NCBI GenBank assembly: GCA_004212135.1
Contig: RXIE01000076.1
Span: 1 to 13,939 of the forward strand
DNA length: 13,939 nucleotides
Source: Candidatus Methanophagales archaeon ANME-1-THS
Lineage (GTDB): Archaea > Halobacteriota > Syntropharchaeia > Alkanophagales > Methanospirareceae
Reading direction: 5' to 3'
The translations under genes and the position numbers were made by a program. Of the stretch, positions 6,273 to 13,436 are shown in pieces. The notes beneath the pieces are model-generated. The model did not search any database. It saw only the letters and a program-made list of their open reading frames with translations, and was not told the origin of the DNA. The number at the start of each line of letters is the position of its first letter. Position 1 is the first letter of the stretch.

Positions 6273-7289
6273 ATGAATAAAAAAGTTTTAGCAGGTATAA
6301 TTTTAGGGATATTAGTAATATTTGTGATAGGCTGTATTGAGAAAGAAAATACGGAGGTTATTGAAACGCCAAAACCTACAGCAGAACTTTCACCTACTCC
6401 TTCTTTATCACCTATTCTTAGTCCAACAATAGAGTCATCTCCAACTCCAAGTCCCACTCCAACACCAGAACCTATAATCACTTACAAAGAATTACCATTT
6501 ACTGGAGCAAAAGGCGGTCAGTTAGTTCTTATTAATAATAGAAATGCAACAAATCCAACTTTTGATGAGTTACGTAAATTTTTGGTTGAGGATAAAACAA
6601 ATGAACATACCTATAGTTATGGATCTTTCATTTGTGGGGACTTTGCTGAGGTGGTTCATAATAATGCAGAAGCAAAAGGAATTAGGGCTGGTCTTGTTAC
6701 AATTACATTTAGTAATGATCCAATCGGTCATGCAATAAATGTTTTTACTACTAAGGATAGAGGTCTTATTTATGTAGACTGTACTGGTGAGGGTTACGAA
6801 AGCAAGTTATGGAAAATGTGGGATTGTATTCGCAGAGATGTCTATGTGTTTGGATGTGCAGACTGTAGCTATGATAAGCTAGCGTATATTAGTAAGGGTA
6901 AAGAATATGGAGCAATAAGTACAGACGTTGTCCAATTTAATACAGATTACGATTATTACAGTATTTATAAGTATAATGCAGAAGATTTTAGTATGGAGGT
7001 CGAGACTTTCTTCAATGAATTAGAAGAATATAATGAGGCTATGAGAGAATACAACGAAGATGTAATAAATTTTAATACTTACTGGTCTAGTTATCCATAC
7101 TATCTTCCTGAGGATTTGTATAATGAATATTCTAGGCAGAAAGATGAGTTGGATGCTAGAGGACGAGACTTAAGTAGTAGAAAGGCAGGTATTGATTGTG
7201 ATTATAAGAACCTAAAAATGAGAGAAGAAACATATGGTTGTGCGTGGGAATCGTTAGGAATTGTTGAAGATATTGAAATTTATTGGTAA
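6273..7289 (+). CDS. Transglutaminase-like lipoprotein
   Basis: The 338-residue product starts with a lipoprotein signal: KK, a hydrophobic stretch, and VIGC with Cys21 as the likely lipidated residue. A flexible linker of proline, serine and threonine (about 32-68) leads to a transglutaminase-like domain. Its Cys-His-Asp triad is recognisable as Cys121 in SFICGDFAEVVH, His153 in IGHAINVF and Asp169 in IYVDCTG. The tail (about 240-325) is acidic and helical, rich in tyrosine, asparagine and glutamate, with extra cysteines. The protein should face the outside, anchored to the membrane; protease or amidase action on a surface substrate is plausible. The ATG at 6273 has AGGTGA just upstream (a GTG at 6267 lies inside it). 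The gene is AT-rich compared with flanking genes, and 20 bases separate it from the membrane protein gene. Confidence 0.8.
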   Translation: MNKKVLAGIILGILVIFVIGCIEKENTEVIETPKPTAELSPTPSLSPILSPTIESSPTPSPTPTPEPIITYKELPFTGAKGGQLVLINNRNATNPTFDELRKFLVEDKTNEHTYSYGSFICGDFAEVVHNNAEAKGIRAGLVTITFSNDPIGHAINVFTTKDRGLIYVDCTGEGYESKLWKMWDCIRRDVYVFGCADCSYDKLAYISKGKEYGAISTDVVQFNTDYDYYSIYKYNAEDFSMEVETFFNELEEYNEAMREYNEDVINFNTYWSSYPYYLPEDLYNEYSRQKDELDARGRDLSSRKAGIDCDYKNLKMREETYGCAWESLGIVEDIEIYW

Positions 7290-7290
7290 C

Positions 7291-7494
7291 ATGAAATTTC
7301 TCACCATAGCACCTCATCCTGATGATGAGGTCTTAGGTTGTGGTGGTACGACATCATTACAGAGATTGTATCCTTCTTCCTTCAACTTCGCTGCGGTCGC
7401 AGTAAAGGGCACACCAGCACTGAGTTGCCTCTGTAGAAATATATGCACCAGTCCACTGATGATTCTGTTATCTTTCACTCCTGCAAATGGATGA
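7291..7494 (+). pseudogene. N-terminal stub of a LmbE/PIG-L family deacetylase
   Basis: The ATG lies one base after the stop of the transglutaminase-like gene. The first residues, MKFLTIAPHPDDEVLGCGGT, are the classic zinc-binding start of LmbE/PIG-L N-acetylglucosaminyl deacetylases (the HPDDE motif). After about base 7350 the reading continues in unrelated sequence (SLQRLYPSSFNF...) to a TGA at 7492-7494. More than 90% of the usual 200-250 residue enzyme is missing, so it cannot be active. It marks a recombination breakpoint and suggests the operon once had a fourth gene acting on sugars or surface glycans. Confidence 0.75.
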
Positions 7495-7505
7495 AGTGAC
7501 CCGCG
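7355..7505 (-). pseudogene. Possible fragment of an unrecognised gene at the breakpoint
   Basis: On the minus strand, an open frame between a TGA near 7510 and the LmbE junction reads HPFAGVKDNRIISGLVHIFL and then QRQLSAGVPFTATAAKLKEE. The composition looks protein-like, more so than the plus-strand frame. It has no start codon context of its own and ends where LmbE sequence begins, so it would be the leftover of the sequence that replaced the rest of the LmbE gene. Family not recognised. Confidence 0.25.
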
Positions 7506-7527
7506 AGGTCACCGGCTAAAAGCGGTG
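7497..7527. other. Two adjoining small hairpins
   Basis: TGACC (7497-7501) pairs with GGTCA (7507-7511) and CACCG (7510-7514) pairs with CGGTG (7523-7527). The two stems share two bases, so they are alternatives or a compact pair. They lie right after the broken LmbE stretch and just past the end of the leftward lipoprotein gene. They could be a terminator without T-run or the end of an old insertion element; neither is proven. Confidence 0.3.
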
Positions 7528-7535
7528 CCCCTGAA

Positions 7536-7952
7536 CTACTTTGTTACCGTTAGGGTCAGCCGATACTCCTCGGGAGATATCGCTTCACCCGCTCTTGGAT
7601 AGGGATGGAGACTGAAAGTCAGCGTATAGTTGATAAAGCTCTCCTGTGCCTGGTCCGTCAGCCCAGGCTGATTCAGCACCATGGAATACCTGGTGCCCTG
7701 GTGGGTAATCCTGACATGGCTGCTGGCTACTCCCGCCCAGAGACAGACAACGTTCTGGGGGCAGCGGCTATCGCCGATAACTTCCTCGAACGTTATTACC
7801 ATGTCTTCTCCCGTTATCCGGGCGCTCTGACCGATGCCGATAGTGAATCCCTCACCGGGCCCTACGGTGATATCTACCTGGTTCCTGATACATCCCGCTA
7901 CAGAAACAAGAAGCACCAGAATGAGCACTAATAAATACCCGAGACGCCCCAT
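7536..7952 (-). CDS. Putative lipoprotein with DSRCPxxxxCxWAG motif
   Basis: The 138-residue product has a lipoprotein signal (GYLLVLILVLLVSVAGC, lipidated Cys21) and a small beta-rich outer domain. DSRCPQNVVCLWAG around Cys64 and Cys70 is a motif I know from a widespread family of uncharacterised lipoproteins in archaea and bacteria; the two cysteines probably form a disulfide. I start at ATG 7952 because the ribosome binding site AGGAGGTGA (7961-7969) is 8 bases before it. An in-frame GTG at 7964 falls inside that site. The site also overlaps the stop of the upstream AHSA1-like gene, so the two are translationally coupled. Function unknown. Confidence 0.8.
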   Translation of the reverse strand: MGRLGYLLVLILVLLVSVAGCIRNQVDITVGPGEGFTIGIGQSARITGEDMVITFEEVIGDSRCPQNVVCLWAGVASSHVRITHQGTRYSMVLNQPGLTDQAQESFINYTLTFSLHPYPRAGEAISPEEYRLTLTVTK

Positions 7953-7960
7953 CTTACTTT

Positions 7961-8320
7961 TCACCTCCTTCTTTTGTGCATCTTTGCCAGAAGTTCATCG
8001 AGACGATCAAAGGTCTCGATTGCACCTGCCTCCATTCCCGACTGTAGCATCCTCTCTAGGTCTTCAATTGTATTGTAGTAAGAGGTAGAAGTTATTTTTG
8101 TCTTTCCTCCTTCTAATTCTTCCAATCTCAGCGTTTCCCTTAACTCGCGCCTCGGCCAAATTGGTTCATAGTTAAATGTATCAGAAATAAGCTCGGTTTT
8201 CTTGACCCTCCTTATACACTCCGTTGACCCGTATTCATTGCCTTGTCCTTCCTCGGGCCAATAGTGACCTTCCCCACCAAAAATCCCTTTTCTGAAGTTG
8301 TACCGTTTTGTTGAACACAC
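7961..8320 (-). CDS. AHSA1/SRPBCC-family protein, N-terminally truncated
   Basis: The C-terminal two thirds match the AHSA1-like branch of SRPBCC ligand-binding proteins: GGKTKITSTSYYNTIEDLER, then MLQSGMEAGAIETFDRLDEL, the family's last helix. The middle (NEYGSTECIRRVKKTELISD) fits the strand that normally reads as DGNEY...GVYREIVPPE. The usual first 45-50 residues, with the APRELVWKAW helix, are absent. The frame is closed by a TAA just before the GTG at 8320, and I find no trace of the missing part in other frames. The protein is therefore probably a remnant, though still translated far enough to couple with the lipoprotein gene downstream. The possible promoter would overlap the divergent HEAT-like gene. 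Confidence 0.6.
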   Translation of the reverse strand: MCSTKRYNFRKGIFGGEGHYWPEEGQGNEYGSTECIRRVKKTELISDTFNYEPIWPRRELRETLRLEELEGGKTKITSTSYYNTIEDLERMLQSGMEAGAIETFDRLDELLAKMHKRRR

Positions 8321-8352
8321 CCTTTATGATATCACTTGCTATATCGTTGGTG

Positions 8353-8820
8353 ATGAACACGGTACCACCAAAAAAAGATAGAGCTCAGAAGAGCAAAGGG
8401 GGTAAGGTTTCAAAACGTGATAAGCTAAGCGAAAAAAGTGAACCGTTAAGTTATACTGAAGAAGAAGATTATTCTCCTGATTTAAAAGGCTTAATTCATG
8501 ACTTGAGTCTAAAAGAGCGTGAATTCGAAGTACTGCACCCTGAGAAGTCGAGCGCGATTGAGCGGATAATAGAGCTCGGGGACCGTGCAGTCGAGCCCCT
8601 GCTCAACGCGCTGGATGATGCCGATGAGGAAGCGCGAGGGTGGATTATCTTCTTATTAGGGATGGTAGTGGATGGGAGTACACTCGTGCCGATTTCGACG
8701 TACGTAAAGGCAAATGAGGAGAAGATAAGATCCGGGGATGGTGAAGCGCTGAAAGCCTTTGAACAAGAGATAGAACGCGTGATCAAAGAGATGCGGCGGT
8801 GCGGAGCATCCACGCCCTGA
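8353..8820 (+). CDS. Small HEAT-repeat-like protein
   Basis: The 155-residue product starts with a lysine-rich, disordered stretch (about 1-35), followed by acidic sequence. A HEAT-like pair of helices (about 66-115) follows, with IERIIELGDRAVEPLLNALDDADEEARGWIIFLLGMV; the GDRAVEPLLNAL helix is characteristic of PBS-lyase/HEAT repeats. The last 40 residues form a charged helix. It probably acts by binding a protein partner in the cytosol. In-frame upstream starts exist (ATG 8323, TTG 8308), but a TATA-like TTTATGATAT at 8320-8329 favours a short-leader start at 8353. It is divergent from the AHSA1-like gene and convergent with the next radical SAM gene, nine bases away. Confidence 0.7.
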   Translation: MNTVPPKKDRAQKSKGGKVSKRDKLSEKSEPLSYTEEEDYSPDLKGLIHDLSLKEREFEVLHPEKSSAIERIIELGDRAVEPLLNALDDADEEARGWIIFLLGMVVDGSTLVPISTYVKANEEKIRSGDGEALKAFEQEIERVIKEMRRCGASTP

Positions 8821-8829
8821 CAGGGTTAA

Positions 8830-9690
8830 TTACTCATGAGAACCACGTTCTGAGCCCAGGTGTTTATTCTCCGCCCGGTAATCATCCAATGTTCGGCGTT
8901 TCATCGTGCCATCCGGGAAGACGGTAATCCAGCCCCGTTTCTCTTCTATACGCCGTTCACGCACACAACTCTTGCCGATCACTGAGTTCTTCATATGGCG
9001 GGCAACAAGCGAGTACGCGCGCTCGAGCTCCTCGGGCTCGGGATTCCGGGCTATCTTCTCGTGGCTTAATTCCGCTCTGAACCGATTGATGCGGTAATCA
9101 ATCTCCTTCTTAGCATCCAGTTCGGCTAAAAACTGCGCTATACGTTCTATCTCACGCTCATCCACAATGCCAGGGATGTAGACTGTATTCACGACGAGCT
9201 TGACCTTCCCGTACGCAGTTCTGATATTCTCCAGAATTCTCCGGTTTGAATATCCGGTATACCACTCATGGAGCTTCTCATCCCACGCCTTCAGATCGAA
9301 CATGACCTCGGTCAACCCTGCTGCGATGAGCTCCTGTAAGTAATCCTCATCGAGCAGATAGCCATTCGTGTCAAGCACCACCCCTCCAACAAATTCCTTC
9401 AGTCGAGCGACCAGATCCACGAGATACCCCCGGTCCAGCGTGGGTTCGCCACCGGTAAGTACCACCTCTTCAAGCGGCGTATCGCCATAATAAGCACGTG
9501 AGGAGTTCTTCACCAGCGTTACTAACTGCTCAACACTCATCAACTCACCTACCGGGTCACGCGCAATACTAAAACAGCCTTTGCATCTGAAGTTACAGCC
9601 CGCCAGCGTGATCCAGATACGGGGTCTGAGTTCTGAGAGCGTGATAAAAGGCACGGCCCGGCATCCCGTGCTCAGCTTCGGCACCACCAT
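8830..9690 (-). CDS. Radical SAM protein of the activating-enzyme type
   Basis: The 286-residue product has the cluster motif C-x3-C-x2-C at Cys32, Cys36 and Cys39 (LAGCNFRCKGCF), the GGEPT strand at about 80-84 (VVLTGGEPTLD), and VVLDTNGYL, DLKAWDEKLHEWYTG and VNTVYIPGIVDE segments. These are typical of pyruvate formate-lyase or anaerobic ribonucleotide reductase activating enzymes and their archaeal relatives. It would use S-adenosylmethionine to make a radical on a partner protein, but no glycyl radical enzyme is in view, so the partner is unknown. I choose the ATG at 9690. A longer frame to 9762 adds an unconserved serine- and tyrosine-rich leader that likely covers the promoter. Convergent with the HEAT-like gene. 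Confidence 0.82.
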   Translation of the reverse strand: MVVPKLSTGCRAVPFITLSELRPRIWITLAGCNFRCKGCFSIARDPVGELMSVEQLVTLVKNSSRAYYGDTPLEEVVLTGGEPTLDRGYLVDLVARLKEFVGGVVLDTNGYLLDEDYLQELIAAGLTEVMFDLKAWDEKLHEWYTGYSNRRILENIRTAYGKVKLVVNTVYIPGIVDEREIERIAQFLAELDAKKEIDYRINRFRAELSHEKIARNPEPEELERAYSLVARHMKNSVIGKSCVRERRIEEKRGWITVFPDGTMKRRTLDDYRAENKHLGSERGSHE

Positions 9691-9817
9691 ATATAAGAAG
9701 TATAAATTCATTGAAGAAAAATAATACGAACAGATCGAAATGCTACGACGGCATGCTCGCAAACAGCTCGTGGTTCTTTAGCTATACCGAAGAGAAATCA
9801 CTGAGCTGCGAATATCA

Positions 9818-10282
9818 TCACCGTGTTAACGTTGCTAGCACGTTCCAGTGCCGTCCTGTATCCGATCCTCTTCGGACCATCACGACCGCATCTTCATCGC
9901 CATAATACCGGGGGATTATCGTCTGCCGTACGAAGCTTAAATGGGTATAAAACTGTATCGCCACCTCGTTGCTCTCCCGCACTTCGACAATCGCGACACC
10001 CTTTGTGCGTTTCAAGACCTCCTCGACTAGCCTGGTTCCGATCCCCCGCCGCCTGTATGCGGGATGGACGGCGATCGAGACGATATGACCGCCGGGATAA
10101 AAGATGATATAGCCCGTGATTTCACGCCCGTTCTTCCCCCCACCTTGATACACCAGGAAGGAAGTGGGGCATATCGACGCGTAATACAGGAAAGTAACCC
10201 GGTTATACGGGGCTTTGGGGAATGCATGCTCCTCTATTCGGAGTATCGCACCCAGATCAGACCTCTTGAATTTCCGTATCAT
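9818..10282 (-). CDS. rimI: RimI-like GNAT N-acetyltransferase
   Basis: This is a 154-residue GNAT enzyme of the archaeal RimI/Ard1 type, which acetylates protein N-termini such as ribosomal proteins or Alba. It starts IRKFKRSDLGAILRIEEHAF. The acetyl-CoA loop is HPAYRRRGIGTRL (Arg79-Gly80-x-Gly82), and motif B reads VRESNEVAIQFYTHLSF, ending with RYYGDEDAVVM, all as in RimI. The ATG at 10282 is preferred because a TATA box lies about 28 bases upstream. The GTG at 10336 would place the TATA box inside the gene. About twenty extra residues at the C-terminus (SDTGRHWNVLATLTR) look non-conserved. Single gene, leftward. Confidence 0.88.
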   Translation of the reverse strand: MIRKFKRSDLGAILRIEEHAFPKAPYNRVTFLYYASICPTSFLVYQGGGKNGREITGYIIFYPGGHIVSIAVHPAYRRRGIGTRLVEEVLKRTKGVAIVEVRESNEVAIQFYTHLSFVRQTIIPRYYGDEDAVVMVRRGSDTGRHWNVLATLTR

Positions 10283-10309
10283 GTGCTTCTCTAAGCCTCC
10301 GCACCCCTG

Positions 10310-10320
10310 AATATAAAAAG
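10310..10320 (-). promoter_or_regulatory. TATA box of rimI
   Basis: Read on the minus strand the bases are CTTTTTATATT, about 28 bases before the ATG at 10282. Transcription would begin only a few bases before the start codon. This placement is the main reason for the shorter rimI start. Confidence 0.5.
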
Positions 10321-10375
10321 ATATAATGCTCTCCACTATCTATTTTGAGCAGAGCAAATAACTCAAAGAGAGGGG

Positions 10376-11086
10376 GTGGTTTGCACGAGAGAGTTACATC
10401 GGTTCCTTTCCTTTCTTGTACGACCGAAGATAGTCAAGGCGAGCATGATCAGCGGAACGGGACTTATCAGTGGAGCATTGATTGATGCCGTTGTTTTCCT
10501 CAATATCCTCGATAAACTCACACGCGGTGAGGTGTTTGAAGCCGCGCTGTTGTTACGGCTGAGCTACGAAGCCACGCTCCTATTTATAGGCTACATAATC
10601 CTCTCGCTCGGGTTCTTATGGTCGACCTATCCGATGCTGCGAAACGAAAAATGCGCTGCAGATTCAAAAAAGCTCCAAATTCAGTTCGTCATCCTTTTAT
10701 CATTTATTATCTCTTTTTTGATCGCGCGAGCATTCGTTCTGCTCTTAAACGTGCCGATTAATCCTGCGTACCAGTTATGGCTGAAAGGCTATCGAGTTCA
10801 CCATTTCTTCTTCGGGATCGCCGTACTCATGATCGGTGGCTGGCTTAGCCATCTGCACAACGGCGGGAAGCTGACCATGATCTCCGCGGCTCTTTATGGC
10901 ATTGGAGTTGGCCTCGTCGTGGACGAGTTCGGATTGCTCCTGACCTTTGGGGATTACTGGGCCGCCCAATCTTATTTATTCTTCGTGATAATCTCGCTCT
11001 TTTTCTTAATAGCGCTCTTGATTGAGGCGTATAACCGGTTTACGAGCTACCAGAGCCCATCACTCACGGAGCACGCTTCGGTATAA
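10376..11086 (+). CDS. Integral membrane protein with six helices, function unknown
   Basis: The 236-residue product is predicted by eye to cross the membrane six times (about 25-45, 64-86, 101-125, 142-160, 168-190, 198-217). Polar residues inside helices stand out: YRVHHFFFG (His142, His143) at the start of helix 4 and GVGLVVDEFGLLL (Asp183, Glu184) in helix 5. This HH...DE layout could bind a metal or act as a catalytic site in the membrane; I recall similar uncharacterised archaeal and bacterial proteins but cannot name a family. The start is uncertain: GTG 10376 follows an AGAGGGG stretch, while ATG 10445 would remove the cytosolic leader. It faces rimI head to head and runs into the nitroreductase tail to tail, 28 bases away. 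Confidence 0.7.
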   Translation: MVCTRELHRFLSFLVRPKIVKASMISGTGLISGALIDAVVFLNILDKLTRGEVFEAALLLRLSYEATLLFIGYIILSLGFLWSTYPMLRNEKCAADSKKLQIQFVILLSFIISFLIARAFVLLLNVPINPAYQLWLKGYRVHHFFFGIAVLMIGGWLSHLHNGGKLTMISAALYGIGVGLVVDEFGLLLTFGDYWAAQSYLFFVIISLFFLIALLIEAYNRFTSYQSPSLTEHASV

Positions 11087-11114
11087 ACAGGTTTCTGTTG
11101 ACGGTCTCGACCCC

Positions 11115-11636
11115 TCAGCCCTTCGCTTCGCTTCTCCGTCCATACCAGTTCGTGAAGGTAATCTCCTTGAGCTCCTTGCGGGAACTTCTCGGCGACTCGG
11201 CTGGATATCCGATCGAGAGAATGGAAAGTACCCGCTTACCCTTTGGAATTCTTAATAGCTCGCTCACCGCGGCCTCGTAGACCGAGCCATACGCACCGAT
11301 CCAGCAGGTACCTAACCCTAGGGCGTGCGAAGCAAGCAGCATGTTCTGCGTGGCGATCGCCCCATCCTCGACCGGATGGGTTGAGGCTTGGGGGTCAATA
11401 ACCACGACGATCCCGAGCGGTGCGCCCGCAAGAAACTTCCCATAGGTTGTGGCTTTCGCAACTTCTCCCCTAATCGTACGATCCCTCAGAATGATAAACT
11501 CCCAGGGCTGGGAGTTGCTGGCCGAAGGGGCCCATCTCCCTGCTTCCAGTATCTTCTCCAGCAGGTCCTCAGGCACAGCCTCCTTTTTGTAGCGCCTGAT
11601 ACTCCTTCTCGTCCTGATAAGCTCGAGCATATCCAT
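11115..11636 (-). CDS. Nitroreductase-family FMN protein
   Basis: This is a 173-residue flavoprotein of the nitroreductase superfamily, reducing nitro, quinone or similar compounds with NAD(P)H. FMN-binding marks are RTRRSIRRYKKE near the N-terminus (Arg10, Arg11, Ser12), APSASNSQPWEF (about 36-47), and the later VEDGAIATQNMLLASHALGLGTCWIG, which places the isoalloxazine ring and forms the dimer. The C-terminal LSIGYPAESPRSSRKELKEI ends in the family's usual way. The length is that of short archaeal members. The ATG has GAGGAG about 5 bases upstream. It lies 34 bases from the end of the antiporter-like gene in the same orientation, so read-through from that gene is possible, but a functional link is not shown. 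Confidence 0.9.
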   Translation of the reverse strand: MDMLELIRTRRSIRRYKKEAVPEDLLEKILEAGRWAPSASNSQPWEFIILRDRTIRGEVAKATTYGKFLAGAPLGIVVVIDPQASTHPVEDGAIATQNMLLASHALGLGTCWIGAYGSVYEAAVSELLRIPKGKRVLSILSIGYPAESPRSSRKELKEITFTNWYGRRSEAKG

Positions 11637-11670
11637 AATAACTCCTCTACCCGGAGCATTAATAAAACGC

Positions 11671-13251
11671 CTATGGAGTCACATTTCCAACCGCGATCTC
11701 CACTAGGTCATAGAGATGCAGTGAGAGAAGATCCACAGCGGGTGAGAGCATCTCGATCGGCCGGAGAAGAAAGGCTAAGAAGAAGATGATAGAAAAAATC
11801 GCTGTGATCGTCAATGGAATGAGCATGAAGAGTGGTGCCTCTTTGATCACCGCCTCCGCTTCTCCTTCCGGTTCCTTGAAGAACGCGGTATGAAGGATGG
11901 GGAAGAAATAAACGACGTCCAGCAGGGAGGCGGCTAAGAGGACAAACAGGAACAGTATCATGATCCCACCTCCCTCTAACGATCCGAGGCAGAGATACCA
12001 CTTGCTTATAAACCCCACTGCGGGCGGAATGCCACTCATTCCCAATGCACCCACAGAGAACGCGAGCATCGTTACGGGCATTGTCTTTCCGATGCCACCC
12101 ATCTCACTGATATTCCTCTTTCCTGTGACGACCATGATCGCACCTGCACAGAGGAAGAGTGTGATCTTCATGTAGCCGTGGAGCATAATGTGCATCATTG
12201 CACCCCGTATGCCGTAGAAGCTCGGCTCTGTTACTGCTATCGAGGGCAATAGTGCCGCACCGAGGATGATGTACGAGAGCTGATTGATCGTGGAATATGC
12301 AAGCCTTCGTTTCAAATTGTCCTGTGCAATGGCGAATAAATTGGCAACGATCATGGTAAACCCGGCTAGAAAGGCAAGCGCCAACCCGAGATTGAGGTGC
12401 CCGCCCGCAAAATAGACCTCACGCATCAAATCCACGCCGTAGATATAGCAGACAATTCTGACAATCCCGAAGACGCCTGCCTTCACCACTGCAACGGCAT
12501 GCAAGAGCGCACTCACCGGCGTCGGTGCGACCATCGCAGTAGGAAGCCAGGAGTGAAAAGGCATCCACGCCGCCTTCAAGAACCCCAGTAAGAAACAGAA
12601 GAAAAGGATTACGAGTGTCAATCTATGTGCAGGATTCAGAGCGGCAAGCGCGGGTATACCACCATTTGTAAAATCCGTCGAGCCGGTAAGATAATAGGTC
12701 ATCATCACCCCGAAGAGGAAGAAGACGCCCGAGGTGAGCAGATATGCAAAATACTTACGACCCGCGCTCAACGCTTCTCGGGTCTGATCATGAATAACAA
12801 GGGGATAGGTGGAGACCGTTAAGATCTCATAAAATACGAACATCGTGAGCAGATTCGCTGAGAGCGCTATACCGATCGCACCGAAGATCGCAAGCGCGAA
12901 ACAGAAGTAGTATCTCGTCTGCGCATGCTCCTTCAGAGACCGCATATAGCCGATGGAATAGAAAGAGACTAAGATCCACAGGGAAGACGAGGTGAGTGCG
13001 AAGATCAGACCGAACGCATCGACCTTAAATCCGAATGCCACACCCGCGAAGAGGGTCTGGAAGAACGTGTAGTGGATAACCTCGCCCTGTAAAATCACGG
13101 GCACCATGGAGAGGACGAGCGTGAACATCAGTATGCCTGCTGCGATCGTACACCCCTCCCGTATATTCGGCCGTTTGCCAAACAGCAGTATCAGAGGGGC
13201 TGCAACTGCGGGGCATAAGAGCACAAACAGCGGCGTCTGCAGTTCTAGCAT
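11671..13251 (-). CDS. Antiporter-like membrane subunit (NuoL/NuoM/MrpD family)
   Basis: This 526-residue protein has about 14 membrane helices and belongs to the proton-conducting subunits shared by complex I, Mrp antiporters and membrane hydrogenases. Key residues are in place: Glu142 in TMFVFYEILTVSTYPLV, Lys226 in GFLKAAWMPFHSWLP, the PTPVSALLHAVAVVKAG loop with Lys257, DNLKRRLAYSTINQLSY after the broken helix, and Lys417 in GFISKWYL. These form the ion path, so the subunit looks functional. It should transport H+ or Na+ coupled to an oxidoreductase or other subunits encoded nearby. I start at ATG 13251, where conserved hydrophobic sequence begins; the frame to 13323 adds a basic leader. 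The divergent genes beyond 13683 likely encode partners. Which complex (Mrp-, hydrogenase-related or Ehr-like) cannot be decided here. Confidence 0.88.
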   Translation of the reverse strand: MLELQTPLFVLLCPAVAAPLILLFGKRPNIREGCTIAAGILMFTLVLSMVPVILQGEVIHYTFFQTLFAGVAFGFKVDAFGLIFALTSSSLWILVSFYSIGYMRSLKEHAQTRYYFCFALAIFGAIGIALSANLLTMFVFYEILTVSTYPLVIHDQTREALSAGRKYFAYLLTSGVFFLFGVMMTYYLTGSTDFTNGGIPALAALNPAHRLTLVILFFCFLLGFLKAAWMPFHSWLPTAMVAPTPVSALLHAVAVVKAGVFGIVRIVCYIYGVDLMREVYFAGGHLNLGLALAFLAGFTMIVANLFAIAQDNLKRRLAYSTINQLSYIILGAALLPSIAVTEPSFYGIRGAMMHIMLHGYMKITLFLCAGAIMVVTGKRNISEMGGIGKTMPVTMLAFSVGALGMSGIPPAVGFISKWYLCLGSLEGGGIMILFLFVLLAASLLDVVYFFPILHTAFFKEPEGEAEAVIKEAPLFMLIPLTITAIFSIIFFLAFLLRPIEMLSPAVDLLSLHLYDLVEIAVGNVTP

Positions 13252-13376
13252 GACCGCACCACCGCCCGTCTTAATTCGGAGAAGCACGCCTCGATAATAG
13301 GCACAGGCAGCCGTGTGGGGCATACCAGGCCGATCACGTGCAGGGTGAAATCTCCCGTTGAAATCAAGCTCAGCAT
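13245..13376 (-). CDS. Possible 43-residue leader peptide upstream of the antiporter-like gene
   Basis: An ATG at 13376 follows a clean ribosome binding site (AAGGAT, 5 bases away). Its frame of 43 codons (starting MLSLISTGDFTLHVIGLVC) ends in a TAG that overlaps the ATG of the antiporter-like gene (stop at 13247-13245, start at 13251). The layout would allow coupled translation. The peptide is not strongly hydrophobic and no family is recognised, so it may be a regulatory leader, a degenerate subunit, or chance. Confidence 0.3.
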   Translation of the reverse strand: MLSLISTGDFTLHVIGLVCPTRLPVPIIEACFSELRRAVVRSC

Positions 13377-13382
13377 CGTTTA

Positions 13383-13424
13383 TCCTTCTTTTCCCTCTCT
13401 TCCCTCTCTCTCTCCTCTCTTTTT
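13383..13424. other. 42-base pure pyrimidine tract
   Basis: Every base from 13383 to 13424 is C or T, mostly CT and CCCT steps. On the minus strand this is a GA-rich stretch in the predicted leader of the antiporter-like gene, ending in the ribosome binding site. It could form unusual DNA (triplex-prone) or act as a purine-rich untranslated leader. No tandem unit is exact. Confidence 0.6.
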
Positions 13425-13436
13425 ATTGCTCGTCTT

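Noticed and set aside
7470..7505. HPFAGVKDNR on the minus strand, resembling the HPFxxGNxR motif of Fic/Doc toxins
   Set aside because: Spacing and residues do not match the motif (extra residues between HPF and NR, no glycine before N), and nothing upstream resembles a Fic domain.
8497..8813. Leftward serine-rich frame opposite the HEAT-like gene
   Set aside because: The plus strand carries a recognisable HEAT-like helix pair and charged helices. The opposite frame has only composition-driven serine and arginine.
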